Positions 6,816 to 14,826 of a DNA stretch of 17,926 bases are shown piece by piece. Source of the stretch: Chamaesiphon sp. (lineage in GTDB: Bacteria > Cyanobacteriota > Cyanobacteriia > Cyanobacteriales > Chamaesiphonaceae). Location of the stretch: NCBI GenBank assembly GCA_026786125.1, contig JAJAYU010000398.1, positions 1 through 17,926 on the forward strand, in the 5' to 3' direction. The translations under genes were made by a program, and so were the position numbers. The notes below the pieces were generated by a model. That model had not been told where the DNA came from. It did not search any database and saw only the letters and a list, made by a program, of their open reading frames with translations. How positions within the stretch are numbered: the first letter of the stretch is position 1; every line of letters begins with the position of its first letter.

Positions 6816-8330
6816 CTACTTTGATTTGTGCTTGGGAACGGATCGATCTCCTGAACTACTGCTAGATATATTAAAAGCCATATTGTAGATCAATTCATGA
6901 GTTCGAGCAGACTTGAATAAATCCACCACTGGCTGGGGATAATCAACGCCGATATTCACGCCAAATCTTTCTTGCTCTACAGGTAACAGCTTCCACGGCT
7001 CATGTACTTTAGCCGCTGGAATTTGGGCTAATTCCGGCAACCAATGTTTCACATACTTGCCCTCTCGATCGTAATCTCCAGACTGCTTGCTAATATTAAA
7101 AAAGCGAAAACCCCGCGCATCATTTCCGACACCTGCTGTATAGTTCCAATTGCCCCAATTACTACAGACATCGTAATCAATCAATCGGGATTCAAACCAT
7201 TCGGCACCCATCCGCCAATCGATACCCAAGTTCTTAGTCAAGAAACTACCAACATTTTGTCGCCCTCGATTGGACATAAATCCAGTTGCTGCTAACTCCC
7301 GCATATTGGCATCTACTAACGGAAATCCCGTCTTACCTTCCCGCCAAAGATCGAATCTTTGCCAATCTTCCTTCCAAGTCATATCAACGCCTTGAAGACC
7401 AGATTGCTGGAAGATTTTATTGCCATGTTTTGCACAAATAAATCTAAAATAATCCCGCCATAACAACTCAAATACTAGCCAATAAGTTGAGTCATTTTCG
7501 ATCCGCTCATTTTCATATTTATCGATTTGTTGGACGATATATCGTGGTGACAGACAGCCTAAAGCTAGCCAAGGTGAAAATTTAGAAGAATAATCTGCTC
7601 CTAACATCCCATTGCGAGTTTCCTTGTATACTCGTAACTTATCACGTTGCCAGAAATACTGATCCAATCGCTCTATCCCCGCAGTTTCGCCACCTTGAAA
7701 TGCCAAAACGCCGCGTGAATCAACTTCAGGTGCTGCTAGTCCTAATTCTGATAAGCTAGGTAACTTTCCAGGATCTAGATCTACAGGTAATGACGGTAGA
7801 CTAACCGGAGTAGCCAACGGCATCTGAATCCGCGCATCTCGCTCTACCTCCTTCCGAAATTTGGTAAATAGTTCGGGAATATTTGGTAAATTAAACGGTA
7901 AATCTTGAAGTTGATAGAGCGTCTGACCCCAAAAAGATTTGCAATTGACATTAATCTGCTTTAAAGCTTGCTCCAATGCCGTACTTACTGCAATTTCCTC
8001 GGCAGTAACTTCACGATGATAATATACATCAGTAATCCCCAATTGCTCGACTAATTCAGGTATGACTACTTCTGGTAGCCCTCGTCGGATGATCAAATTA
8101 CTACCGCGAGTCTGCCAAGATTGTTGTAAATTAGCAATACTTTCAATTAAGAATTGCGATCGAAATGGACCTGTTTTGGGAAATCCAAATCTCGTCTGAC
8201 CAAAATGTCGATCGTCAAAGCAATAGACTGGAACTATGCTAGCACCATCAGCTAGAGCCTGAGTCAGTGGTAAATGGTCATGCAAGCGAAGATCGTTCCG
8301 ATACCAAAGTAGAATCCGTTTAGCAGCCAT
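6816..8330 (-). CDS. Cryptochrome DASH (photolyase/cryptochrome family)
   Basis: A FAD- and antenna-binding blue-light flavoprotein. DASH proteins repair cyclobutane dimers in single-stranded or looped DNA and may signal light. From ATG 8330 it is 504 residues, normal for the family. The N-terminal antenna domain begins ILLWYRNDLRLHDH (6-19). The FAD domain has ETRNGMLGADYSSKFSPWLALGCLSPR at 237-263, FELLWRDYFRF at 287-297, GFPLVDANMREL at 335-346, TGFMSNRGRQNV at 349-360 and DYDVCSNWGNWNYTAGVGNDAR at 385-406. The last block and NISKQSGDYDREGKYVKHWLPEL are typical of DASH rather than class I photolyases. An upstream in-frame ATG at 8378 would add 16 hydrophobic residues; alignment with Synechocystis DASH favours 8330. 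A terminator separates it from the PadR gene upstream on the same strand, so it needs its own promoter in 8331-8386. Confidence 0.95.
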   Translation of the reverse strand: MAAKRILLWYRNDLRLHDHLPLTQALADGASIVPVYCFDDRHFGQTRFGFPKTGPFRSQFLIESIANLQQSWQTRGSNLIIRRGLPEVVIPELVEQLGITDVYYHREVTAEEIAVSTALEQALKQINVNCKSFWGQTLYQLQDLPFNLPNIPELFTKFRKEVERDARIQMPLATPVSLPSLPVDLDPGKLPSLSELGLAAPEVDSRGVLAFQGGETAGIERLDQYFWQRDKLRVYKETRNGMLGADYSSKFSPWLALGCLSPRYIVQQIDKYENERIENDSTYWLVFELLWRDYFRFICAKHGNKIFQQSGLQGVDMTWKEDWQRFDLWREGKTGFPLVDANMRELAATGFMSNRGRQNVGSFLTKNLGIDWRMGAEWFESRLIDYDVCSNWGNWNYTAGVGNDARGFRFFNISKQSGDYDREGKYVKHWLPELAQIPAAKVHEPWKLLPVEQERFGVNIGVDYPQPVVDLFKSARTHELIYNMAFNISSSSSGDRSVPKHKSK

Positions 8331-8386
8331 TATGAAAGCAATTGATAGTTTAATTAACCTCGCAATATAAGTTAACATATCTGGTC

Positions 8387-8412
8387 AAGAAAAAGCAGGC
8401 ATAACGCCTGCT
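8387..8412 (-). terminator. Intrinsic terminator of the PadR gene
   Basis: On the minus strand AGCAGGC, loop GTTAT, GCCTGCT (8394-8412) is followed by TTTTTCTT. A 7-bp GC-rich stem and T-tract lie 56 bases after the PadR stop codon, insulating cryptochrome DASH from PadR transcription. Confidence 0.85.
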
Positions 8413-8468
8413 GATCATCACCCCTCAAAATAACTTTGAAACTTTGACTCATCCCAATCCCATCAGGT

Positions 8469-8867
8469 TTAACTACCGATCGAGAACGATCTATGATCGA
8501 TCGTTGAGACGATAGTCGTGGGTGTAGAATGATGTTGAGAATATTGAGTCCAAAAAGAGGCTAGCTCTGCGGCTTTATTTCGCCACTCAGGTGAAATTTG
8601 ATACATCCGACGCGGACGACCGCGACCTGTAACTTTTTTCCAATAGCCGACAATTGTGCCGGAAGCTTCCAAGAACTTGACTGCGCTATATAAAACAGTA
8701 TCTGAGAGCCGATAGACTGAAGATTCATGCTCCAATCTAGCAATCAATTCAGTACCGTATGAATCGTCCTGAAGCAAAATATCGAGAATATAACATACCG
8801 CCAACTCCTGATTAAGATAGAGTGGTGGCGGATTCCGGAAAAAGCAATAGATATCTTCAAAATTCAT
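8469..8867 (-). CDS. PadR-family transcriptional regulator (cyanobacterial, Pex-like)
   Basis: A small winged-helix regulator of 132 residues from ATG 8867. The PadR domain runs from ELAVCYILDILLQDDSYGTEL (21-41) through YRLSDTVLYSAVKFLEASG (52-70), the helix-turn-helix part, to the wing GRGRPRRMYQ (81-90). It belongs to the cyanobacterial PadR group with an N-terminal NFEDIYCFFRNPPPLYL leader; Pex, a clock-period modulator in Synechococcus, is a related protein, but orthology cannot be claimed. The start is chosen because AAGGTGG (8876-8882) stands eight bases before this ATG; an upstream TTG at 8933 lacks such a site. The C-terminal 25 residues are polar and probably flexible. It is divergent from the DUF3611 gene and has its own terminator. 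Its target and ligand are unknown. Confidence 0.9.
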   Translation of the reverse strand: MNFEDIYCFFRNPPPLYLNQELAVCYILDILLQDDSYGTELIARLEHESSVYRLSDTVLYSAVKFLEASGTIVGYWKKVTGRGRPRRMYQISPEWRNKAAELASFWTQYSQHHSTPTTIVSTIDHRSFSIGS

Positions 8868-8961
8868 AGCTGTTACCACCTTATAATGTTGGTGTTCCAA
8901 TCTTCGTTTAACGGTTGAGCTAAACTCGATCAAACTAGACTAAAGAGAGCAACCACTGAAT

Positions 8962-8975
8962 GTCATGAATATGAC
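8962..8975. promoter_or_regulatory. Candidate operator between padR and DUF3611
   Basis: GTCAT-GAAT-ATGAC, a perfect 5-bp inverted repeat in the 212-base divergent gap. Many PadR proteins bind inverted repeats in their own promoters (ATGT-N8-ACAT type); this one differs from that consensus, so the assignment rests on position and symmetry only. Two direct copies of ATATAGCT follow at about 8991 and 9006. Confidence 0.3.
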
Positions 8976-9079
8976 TGATGATTAGACAAAATATAGCTAC
9001 CCAATATATAGCTTAACTCATTAAATTTACACCAACGGATAATTATTCTATTTTCTTTTGAATTCCTTAACTAATATTT

Positions 9080-9646
9080 ATGTCAGATATGGAAATTAAC
9101 GACAATACGCCCCAAACTGTCAAAAAAATTGCGGCACAACTGCGGCGAGTCGGTTGGGCAGGATTTTGGCTCCAACTTGTCTTAGCGGTGGTGTCAACTG
9201 TGATTTTTATATTTTCTGCTCCCTTTGCCAGCACCGGAGCTAGTAATCCTTGCACAGGTGGAAGTTTGTTTTTTGCGTTGGGTGGACTGTTGGTGCTGTA
9301 TATCAGCACGTTCTGGTCATTTAGATATGTCACGACCTCCCGCAAGCTCAAAAATCCCGATCTTCGGCCAAAAAGAGCCGATATAATTAAACTTGTGCAG
9401 TGGGGATTGATGTCATCGATCATTGGCATGGGATTGAGTGTGCTGGGTGCAGAATCCATTGCTGGAACCCTACTCGGCAAATCGTTATCCTCTGCTGTAT
9501 CGTTTGGGATGTTTAGCCCCGATGCTTTGAGCAAGATTATTCAACCTTTAGATATTTTTATTGTGTTGGCGAATACCCACACAATTACTGCTCATTTTAT
9601 TGGGATTGTTAGTGGGCTGTGGTTGTTAACTAAGTTAAACAAATAA
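9080..9646 (+). CDS. DUF3611 family membrane protein
   Basis: An integral membrane protein of 188 residues of the DUF3611 family, found in cyanobacteria and plastids, with no established function. Four hydrophobic segments are visible: about 26-47, 61-82, 104-124 and 158-184. The N-terminal conserved stretch IAAQLRRVGWAGFWLQLVLA covers 18-37. The loop between segments two and three has SFRYVTTSRKL, and the third begins after KRADIIKLVQWGL. The ATG at 9080 is used; a second in-frame ATG nine bases later is possible. It is divergent from padR and convergent with larE, so any regulation by PadR would act through the shared upstream region. Confidence 0.88.
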   Translation: MSDMEINDNTPQTVKKIAAQLRRVGWAGFWLQLVLAVVSTVIFIFSAPFASTGASNPCTGGSLFFALGGLLVLYISTFWSFRYVTTSRKLKNPDLRPKRADIIKLVQWGLMSSIIGMGLSVLGAESIAGTLLGKSLSSAVSFGMFSPDALSKIIQPLDIFIVLANTHTITAHFIGIVSGLWLLTKLNK

Positions 9647-9712
9647 GGGTGATTAAATAATTGATAATTGATAATTAGGTTTTAAGATAGGGATTTAAAC
9701 CCATGCTCTTTA

Positions 9713-10528
9713 TTAATTAACGAGTTGTGATAATACCTGATTTAATTTACCACTGCGATATCCTTCTAAATCTAAAGTGACATAAATAAAGCCAAGAGAT
9801 TGAAGCGTCTTAGTTAATTCGATTAGATTAATACTAGCCACGAATTGTTGAATTAGATCGGCTGGCAATTCAATTTTCGCGGTATCTCCAGTCGATCGAA
9901 CTCGAACATTTTCATAGCCCAATCGCCGGAGGTAAATCTCAGCTCTACCGACGCGATTTAGTTTGGGGATAGTAATTTCTTCACCATAGGGAAACCGCGA
10001 GCTTAGACAAGGTTGGGCAGGTTTATTCCAGCAGACTAATCCCAGTGATTTAGCAATTTCGCGCACCTCCATTTTGGTGATACCTAGTTCGGCTAGTGGC
10101 GATCTGGCACCGCGTTCTTTGGCGGCTTGAATACCTGGACGATAATCTTGCAAATCGTCAGCATTGACACCATCAATCACATAACCATAACCAAGATCTA
10201 ATGCTAGGGGTTTAAGTGTATCGTGGAGTTCACTTTTACAAAAATAACACCGATTAATCGGATTGGATGCATAATTTGGATTGTCCATTTCGTGAGTTTC
10301 AACAATCTGATGAGTAATGCCGATCAATCTGGCTTGATCGATCGCATCTTCGAGTTCTTCAGGTAATAAAGATGGTGATTTTGCAGTGACAGCTAATGCT
10401 CGATCTCCTAAAATATCATAGGCAACTTTAGCAACCAAAGTACTATCAATCCCGCCAGAATAAGCAATTAATGCCTGTTCCATTTCGGTAAATAAATTAC
10501 GAAGTTGTGCCAGCTTAAGTTCTACCAT
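9713..10528 (-). CDS. larE: LarE-type ATP-dependent sulfur transferase
   Basis: LarE adenylates and thiolates carboxylates of a pyridinium mononucleotide made by LarB, a step in the nickel-pincer nucleotide cofactor of lactate racemase and related enzymes. The 271-residue protein has the PP-loop SGGIDST at 24-30, RCYFCKSELHDTL at 93-105, VIDGVNADDLQDYRPG at 117-132 and WNKPAQPCLSSRFPYGEEIT at 167-186. In Lactobacillus LarE the single cysteine at the last site is sacrificed as the sulfur donor. Here C94 and C97 accompany C174, the three-cysteine layout of LarE forms that hold a [4Fe-4S] cluster and can act catalytically. No larA, larB or larC is in the window. The start is ATG 10528, divergent from the MATE gene with a gap of about 115 bases. 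Confidence 0.93.
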   Translation of the reverse strand: MVELKLAQLRNLFTEMEQALIAYSGGIDSTLVAKVAYDILGDRALAVTAKSPSLLPEELEDAIDQARLIGITHQIVETHEMDNPNYASNPINRCYFCKSELHDTLKPLALDLGYGYVIDGVNADDLQDYRPGIQAAKERGARSPLAELGITKMEVREIAKSLGLVCWNKPAQPCLSSRFPYGEEITIPKLNRVGRAEIYLRRLGYENVRVRSTGDTAKIELPADLIQQFVASINLIELTKTLQSLGFIYVTLDLEGYRSGKLNQVLSQLVN

Positions 10529-10643
10529 TCGATCGCCGTGAAGATGAGAGTTAGTAGGATCAATTATATCAAATCCTTGAAATATCTGCTTTTGGGCTGA
10601 TATATTCTTGTTTTCACAGCCTATTTCGCATAACTTGGAAGGA

Positions 10644-12020
10644 ATGAATAGTCATAAATCCAGATCGATCCCGTTACCAATTTATCGCGAAGCCACCGAA
10701 TTTCTGAAGCTAGCAATTCCCCTAATCGGCGTACAACTTTCTCAAGCAGTAATTGGCTTTGTCGATACCTTGATGATGGGACGAATGGGGCTGGAAACTC
10801 TGGCAGCAGGAGGCTTAGCCGCGCTAACCTTCGGGGTGTTTGTACATGCCGCCACGGGGATCACCATGAGCGTCAGCCCGATTTTGGCGACTGCTTATGG
10901 TGCAGGTGACAAGCTCCAGATTGAACGAGTTGTTCAACAGGGCTGTCTGCTAGTGATTGGCTTGAGTATCCCGATTTCACTCTGCATTTACAATTTTGAC
11001 TTGGTGATGCGTTATTTGGGGCAAGCAGAGACGACGGTAGTTTTGGGCAATACTTATCTCGATGTGATGGCGTGGGGATTCTTCCCTGCATTAGGATTCG
11101 CGCTCCTCCGAAGTGTTGTTTCGGCGATGTCTCAGACCCGGATTGTCGTAGCGATCGCGATCGGTGGCACAATCATTAATAGTGTTGGTGATTATGCTCT
11201 AGGCTTTGGCAAATTTGGCTGTCCGCGCTTGGGAATTGCTGGTTTTGCCCTAGCTAGCGTTTTAGCAATGTGGGCGATGTTTGCCACCTTAATTAGCTAT
11301 ATGCTGACGCAACCAGAACTCAAACATTATCAATTCTTTCGGCATATTTATCGAGTAGATCGTCAAATTCTCTCAAAATTAATCAAGATTGGCTTACCAA
11401 TTGGGGGTGCAACCGCCTTAGAAATCAGCCTATTTGCGATCGTTACTTACCTGATGGGTGCTCTGGGTACAGAAGTTTTAGCAGCTCATCAAGTTGTGCT
11501 TCAAACAATCTCGATTACTTTTATGGTCCCCCTGGCAATGTCCTATGCCGCGACAATTCGAGTTGGACAAGAAGTAGGCCAAAATAATCGAATTGGGATA
11601 ACTCGTGCTGGTTATGTCGGTGCGGGGATCGGACTAGTATTCATGATTTTAGTAATGATCATGATGTTAGTTTTCCCACAGCAAATTATTGGGATCTTTA
11701 TTGATATTAGCGATCCACGAAATACCAAAGTCGTTACTTTAGCAACTGGACTAATGATCATCGCCGCTATTTCTCAAATTGTAGATGGCCCTCAGAAAAT
11801 AATCCTGGGTGCTCTCTATGGTTTGCAAGATACCCGTATTCCGATGTTACTTAGCTTATTAGCTTTTTGGGGTGTGGGTTTAACTAGTGGCTATTGGTTA
11901 GGCTTCTACACTCCTCTGGGTGGCAATGGTTTGTGGATTGGTCAATCGATCGGAATTGCGATTTCTGCTGTGATCTTTTTCTGGCGATTCCATCACTTAG
12001 TTAGAGCAAAACCAAAGTAA
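10644..12020 (+). CDS. MATE-family efflux transporter (NorM-like)
   Basis: A multidrug and toxin extrusion antiporter of about 458 residues with twelve predicted membrane helices in two homologous halves. Each half opens with the family pattern: ATEFLKLAIPLIGVQLSQAVIGFVDTLMMGRMG in the first, and LSKLIKIGLPIGGATALEISLFAIVTYLMGALG in the second. Such proteins export cationic or aromatic compounds using a proton or sodium gradient; the substrate cannot be told. An in-frame TTG at 10608 would add 12 residues. I prefer ATG 10644, though the GGAAGGA before it is closer than usual. The gene is divergent from larE and convergent with the ddl-like gene. Confidence 0.92.
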   Translation: MNSHKSRSIPLPIYREATEFLKLAIPLIGVQLSQAVIGFVDTLMMGRMGLETLAAGGLAALTFGVFVHAATGITMSVSPILATAYGAGDKLQIERVVQQGCLLVIGLSIPISLCIYNFDLVMRYLGQAETTVVLGNTYLDVMAWGFFPALGFALLRSVVSAMSQTRIVVAIAIGGTIINSVGDYALGFGKFGCPRLGIAGFALASVLAMWAMFATLISYMLTQPELKHYQFFRHIYRVDRQILSKLIKIGLPIGGATALEISLFAIVTYLMGALGTEVLAAHQVVLQTISITFMVPLAMSYAATIRVGQEVGQNNRIGITRAGYVGAGIGLVFMILVMIMMLVFPQQIIGIFIDISDPRNTKVVTLATGLMIIAAISQIVDGPQKIILGALYGLQDTRIPMLLSLLAFWGVGLTSGYWLGFYTPLGGNGLWIGQSIGIAISAVIFFWRFHHLVRAKPK

Positions 12021-12032
12021 TTGGTTGGGTTG

Positions 12033-12057
12033 GTTGGGTTTCATTCTTCAACCCAGC
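12033..12057. terminator. Weak hairpin between MATE and ddl-like genes
   Basis: GTTGGGTT and AACCCAGC can pair over eight positions (one G-U) with a nine-base loop, just after the MATE stop codon. There is no T-tract, so it is at best a weak or factor-assisted terminator serving two convergent genes. It sits in a GGTTGGGT repeat. Confidence 0.35.
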
Positions 12058-12097
12058 GTACAGATCTAAATATCCATCTTACAAACCCAATTATCAA

Positions 12098-13273
12098 TTA
12101 TTTAAATAGTGATCGCATTCCTTCTTGACGTTTAAGGGCGAGTTTTGTAACTTGACGCTTCTCGGCTTGATGAATGATCCGATTTAATAACTCGGTATAA
12201 ACTAGCGGTGGATTTGATTTTACCCATAGGTAAAAAGAGAGTGAACCAGGGAGAGTATTGATCTCGTTAAAATAGAGCTGATTGGAACTAGCATCGATGA
12301 TAAAATCAATCCGTGATACGCCCGAACAACCTAATACTTTAAAAGCTTGTTTGGCATAGTCCAGCGCAGCTTGTTTGAGAGCAGGATCGAGATCTGGGGG
12401 GTCGATAATCCGCGACAAACTTGCCATGCCTTGGGATTCATTACCACCTGTTTTTTTACCACCATCATCGCGGAGATATTTCTCTTCAAATGTCAGCACA
12501 CCGCTAACGGAAACGGGCATTTCAATTACTGATGCCGTAATTTCATCATCCTCTAGTACTGAGACATTAATTTCCACAATCTCTTTGACACAGGGTTCGA
12601 CGATCGCGTGACTATCATACCTGAATGTATTTACCAAGCAAGCATTTAAGGTCAACTCATCTTTGGCAACCCCAATCCCGATACTTGAGCCTAGATTACA
12701 AGGTTTGACAAATAGGGGCAATTGCTCCAAGCCAGGTGTGGCAAAAATCTGCGCTCGGACTGATTCTAGACTCTTCTGGGCATCTCGTCGATCGATCAAT
12801 GCCGCAGGTAGCACTGGAATTCCGGCTGCTTTGAGCATCATTTTGCACTGATACTTATTCATCCCCAGAGCCGCAGCTAGCACACCACAACCTGTATAGG
12901 TAGCATCAGCCATCTCCAGCATCCCCTGAATACAGCCATCTTCACCAAAGGTGCCGTGGAAGGCAAGGAAATAGATATCAATGGGTAGAATGTCACTTGG
13001 GCGAGAGTTGAGGTAGTTCAGCCCTTTACTGCCAGCGATGGGTAGGAGCGCGACTTCTTGGGCTTCTGTGAGCGAATTGGGTAAACGACGATAGAAATTC
13101 TTGTCGAGCAAGTTGTCACCAACATACCAGCGTCCAGTTTGAGCGATGTAGACAGGGATAATATTGTACTGGGTAACATCGATGACGTTCATCAGTTGAA
13201 TCGCTGTGATCACCGAGATCTCGTGTTCGACGGATCTACCACCGAATAGTACTGCCAGATTTTTCTTCTTCAT
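12098..13273 (-). CDS. ddl: D-alanine--D-alanine ligase family ATP-grasp enzyme
   Basis: The family joins two D-alanines with ATP for the peptidoglycan stem peptide. The protein is 391 residues, longer than E. coli DdlB (306). Conserved residues, by alignment to DdlB, include GGRSVEHEIS with E16 (11-20), FHGTFGEDG with H106 (105-113), K190 in LFVKP, the SS of GSSIG (196-197), EKY with K265/Y266 (the K215/Y216 pair of DdlB), R321 and D323 in SRIDF, and E337 and N339 in NEINT. The omega loop carries an extra GGKKTGGNESQG segment. The acceptor motif reads NTLPGSLSFYLW where the usual form is NTxPGFTxxSxxP, so the serine that contacts the second D-Ala carboxylate is Tyr348. The acceptor may therefore differ from D-Ala, or this is a recognised side clade. 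About 30 basic residues extend the C-terminus. The start is ATG 13273, divergent from terC. Confidence 0.88.
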   Translation of the reverse strand: MKKKNLAVLFGGRSVEHEISVITAIQLMNVIDVTQYNIIPVYIAQTGRWYVGDNLLDKNFYRRLPNSLTEAQEVALLPIAGSKGLNYLNSRPSDILPIDIYFLAFHGTFGEDGCIQGMLEMADATYTGCGVLAAALGMNKYQCKMMLKAAGIPVLPAALIDRRDAQKSLESVRAQIFATPGLEQLPLFVKPCNLGSSIGIGVAKDELTLNACLVNTFRYDSHAIVEPCVKEIVEINVSVLEDDEITASVIEMPVSVSGVLTFEEKYLRDDGGKKTGGNESQGMASLSRIIDPPDLDPALKQAALDYAKQAFKVLGCSGVSRIDFIIDASSNQLYFNEINTLPGSLSFYLWVKSNPPLVYTELLNRIIHQAEKRQVTKLALKRQEGMRSLFK

Positions 13274-13411
13274 TGTCTACTTCAATTATCGACCAAACGC
13301 ACCGACCAACATTTTACCGCCATCTGACAGCATCCCAAAATATTCGATCAAATCTGGGTACTATAAATACATGGTTAGTTCAATAGTACAATTCACGCCT
13401 TAAACGATCTG

Positions 13412-14116
13412 ATGATTGACAAATTACTCGATGTTCCAGTAGCCGTTGGTACTTCGACACCAATGCTATTACTAGTACTAGTTGCCTTAGAAGCCGTATT
13501 ATCGGCTGACAATGCCGTCGCCTTGGCTTCTATTTCCCAAGGATTGGCTGATGACAAATTACGCCGTCAGGCATTGAATATCGGTTTGATTCTTGCCTAT
13601 ATCCTCCGCATGACATTGATTTTGGCAGCTACTTGGGTAGTGCGCTACTGGCAATTTCAGGTTTTGGGTGCTGCTTATCTACTGTGGTTGGTATATCAAT
13701 ATTTTAGTTCTAAAACAAGCGAAGACGGCGCGCATCATGGGCCACAATTTACTAGTGTGTGGCAAGCAATTCCGACAATTGCGATCACGGATCTTGCTTT
13801 TTCTCTCGATAGTGTTGCGACAGCAATTGCCGTATCAACTGATACTTGGTTGGTAATTAGTGGTGCGACAATTGGGATTATTATTCTACGATTTATGGCA
13901 GGACTATTTATTAAATGGTTGGATGAGTATACCCACTTGGAAGATGCTGGTTATGTAACGGTTGCCCTCGTTGGGATTAAGTTATTAGTAAAGGCAGCAT
14001 TCCCTGAAGTAGAAGTTCCAGAGCTACTAATCGTATCAACGATCGGCATTATTTTTGCTTGGGGTTTTTCTCAGCGGGAAGATGCGCCAGAAAAACTGTC
14101 TGATGCTGGTGAATAA
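13412..14116 (+). CDS. TerC-family integral membrane protein
   Basis: A TerC-family protein of 234 residues with about seven hydrophobic segments. Bacterial TerC is tied to tellurite resistance and, in several species, to manganese homeostasis or supply of metal to exported enzymes; the plant homologue is in thylakoids. The two signature acidic motifs are present: EAVLSADNAVAL (27-38; E27, D33) and ITDLAFSLDSVATA (125-138; D127, D133). These pairs in membrane helices are thought to bind metal ions. A histidine pair lies in the hydrophilic loop SEDGAHHGPQ. The gene starts with ATG 13412, is divergent from the ddl-like gene (138-base gap) and convergent with two terD genes. The neighbourhood suggests a metal or envelope-stress role. 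Confidence 0.92.
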   Translation: MIDKLLDVPVAVGTSTPMLLLVLVALEAVLSADNAVALASISQGLADDKLRRQALNIGLILAYILRMTLILAATWVVRYWQFQVLGAAYLLWLVYQYFSSKTSEDGAHHGPQFTSVWQAIPTIAITDLAFSLDSVATAIAVSTDTWLVISGATIGIIILRFMAGLFIKWLDEYTHLEDAGYVTVALVGIKLLVKAAFPEVEVPELLIVSTIGIIFAWGFSQREDAPEKLSDAGE

Positions 14117-14134
14117 TACAATTCATCGGTGAAT

Positions 14135-14171
14135 ACAAAAAATGACTCAATATTAACCATATTGAGTCATT
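14135..14171 (-). terminator. Terminator of the terD operon, possibly bidirectional
   Basis: AATGACTCAATAT and its exact complement form a 13-bp stem with loop TAACC (14141-14171). On the minus strand the stem is followed by TTTTGTATT, a good intrinsic terminator just after the downstream terD stop codon. On the plus strand it follows terC by 24 bases but lacks a T-tract, so its action on terC is less sure. Confidence 0.8.
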
Positions 14172-14187
14172 CAAAAGTGGGTAAAAC

Positions 14188-14796
14188 TTAGATATAAGCT
14201 TTAACGAGTTCGCCCAATCCGTTGACGCTGACACCATTACCGATCGCGGCCATTTTCCACTCTTGATTGTGGCGATAAACCTCAGCTAAAATCATACTAC
14301 TCATACCCTGATAATCTTGACCAGAGAGATTAAATCTTGCTAGCTCTTGATTATTCGCAGTATTTACTAGTCGAACAAAAGCATTTTCGATTTGACTAAA
14401 ATCTTGCTTGCGTCCTTGACAATCATAGATATTTACGACAAATACTAGCTTGCCAATACTTGACGGAATTTGCGATAAATCGATCATGATTACTTCATCA
14501 TCCCCATCACCTGCACCAGTCGTATTATCGCCTTGATGCACAATCGCACCGGAAGGATGTGCGAGATTACCAAAGTAAATAATATTGTTGTTATCGACGA
14601 GTTTTCCAGCATCGTTGAGACAAACAACTGAAGCATCTAGATCGTAATCTTCGCCTGCCTTATTACCGAATTTACTAAAAAATCCGCCACCATCAGGTTT
14701 GACAATATCCCAACCCAATCCACAGATGATTTTAGTTAGTCCTGGGGCTTCTTTAGATAAAGAAATTCGCTGTCCTTTCTGAAGACTAATTGTCAT
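14188..14796 (-). CDS. terD: TerD-family calcium-binding stress protein (second gene of pair)
   Basis: A cytoplasmic TerD-domain protein of 202 residues. TerD domains are beta-sandwiches that bind calcium through conserved acidic residues and occur in tellurite, phage and general stress responses. Visible are GLGWD (26-30), DYDLDASV (50-57), GDNTTGAGDGDDEV (89-102, the acidic metal-binding segment) and ENAFVRLVN (137-145). The loop before DLDASV is about 11 residues longer than in the neighbouring paralogue and is glycine-rich (DGGGFFSKFGNKAGE). It lies 30 bases after the other terD and precedes a strong terminator, so the two form one operon. No strong Shine-Dalgarno precedes its ATG at 14796. 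Confidence 0.93.
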   Translation of the reverse strand: MTISLQKGQRISLSKEAPGLTKIICGLGWDIVKPDGGGFFSKFGNKAGEDYDLDASVVCLNDAGKLVDNNNIIYFGNLAHPSGAIVHQGDNTTGAGDGDDEVIMIDLSQIPSSIGKLVFVVNIYDCQGRKQDFSQIENAFVRLVNTANNQELARFNLSGQDYQGMSSMILAEVYRHNQEWKMAAIGNGVSVNGLGELVKAYI

Positions 14797-14826
14797 AGAA
14801 TATACTTACTAATTGATTGATCATTA

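Noticed and set aside
9067..9534. 155-residue minus-strand frame opposite the DUF3611 gene
   Set aside because: Antisense to the recognised membrane protein; no domain and proline/serine-rich in a way typical of shadows.
12467..12493. Phe262 near the omega loop of the Ddl-like enzyme as a sign of D-Ala-D-Lac activity
   Set aside because: Counting through E. coli DdlB shows that the specificity tyrosine (Tyr216) is the Y of the EAKY motif, which is conserved here as Tyr266 in EKY. The Phe aligns with Tyr212, so the known Tyr-to-Phe depsipeptide switch is not present.
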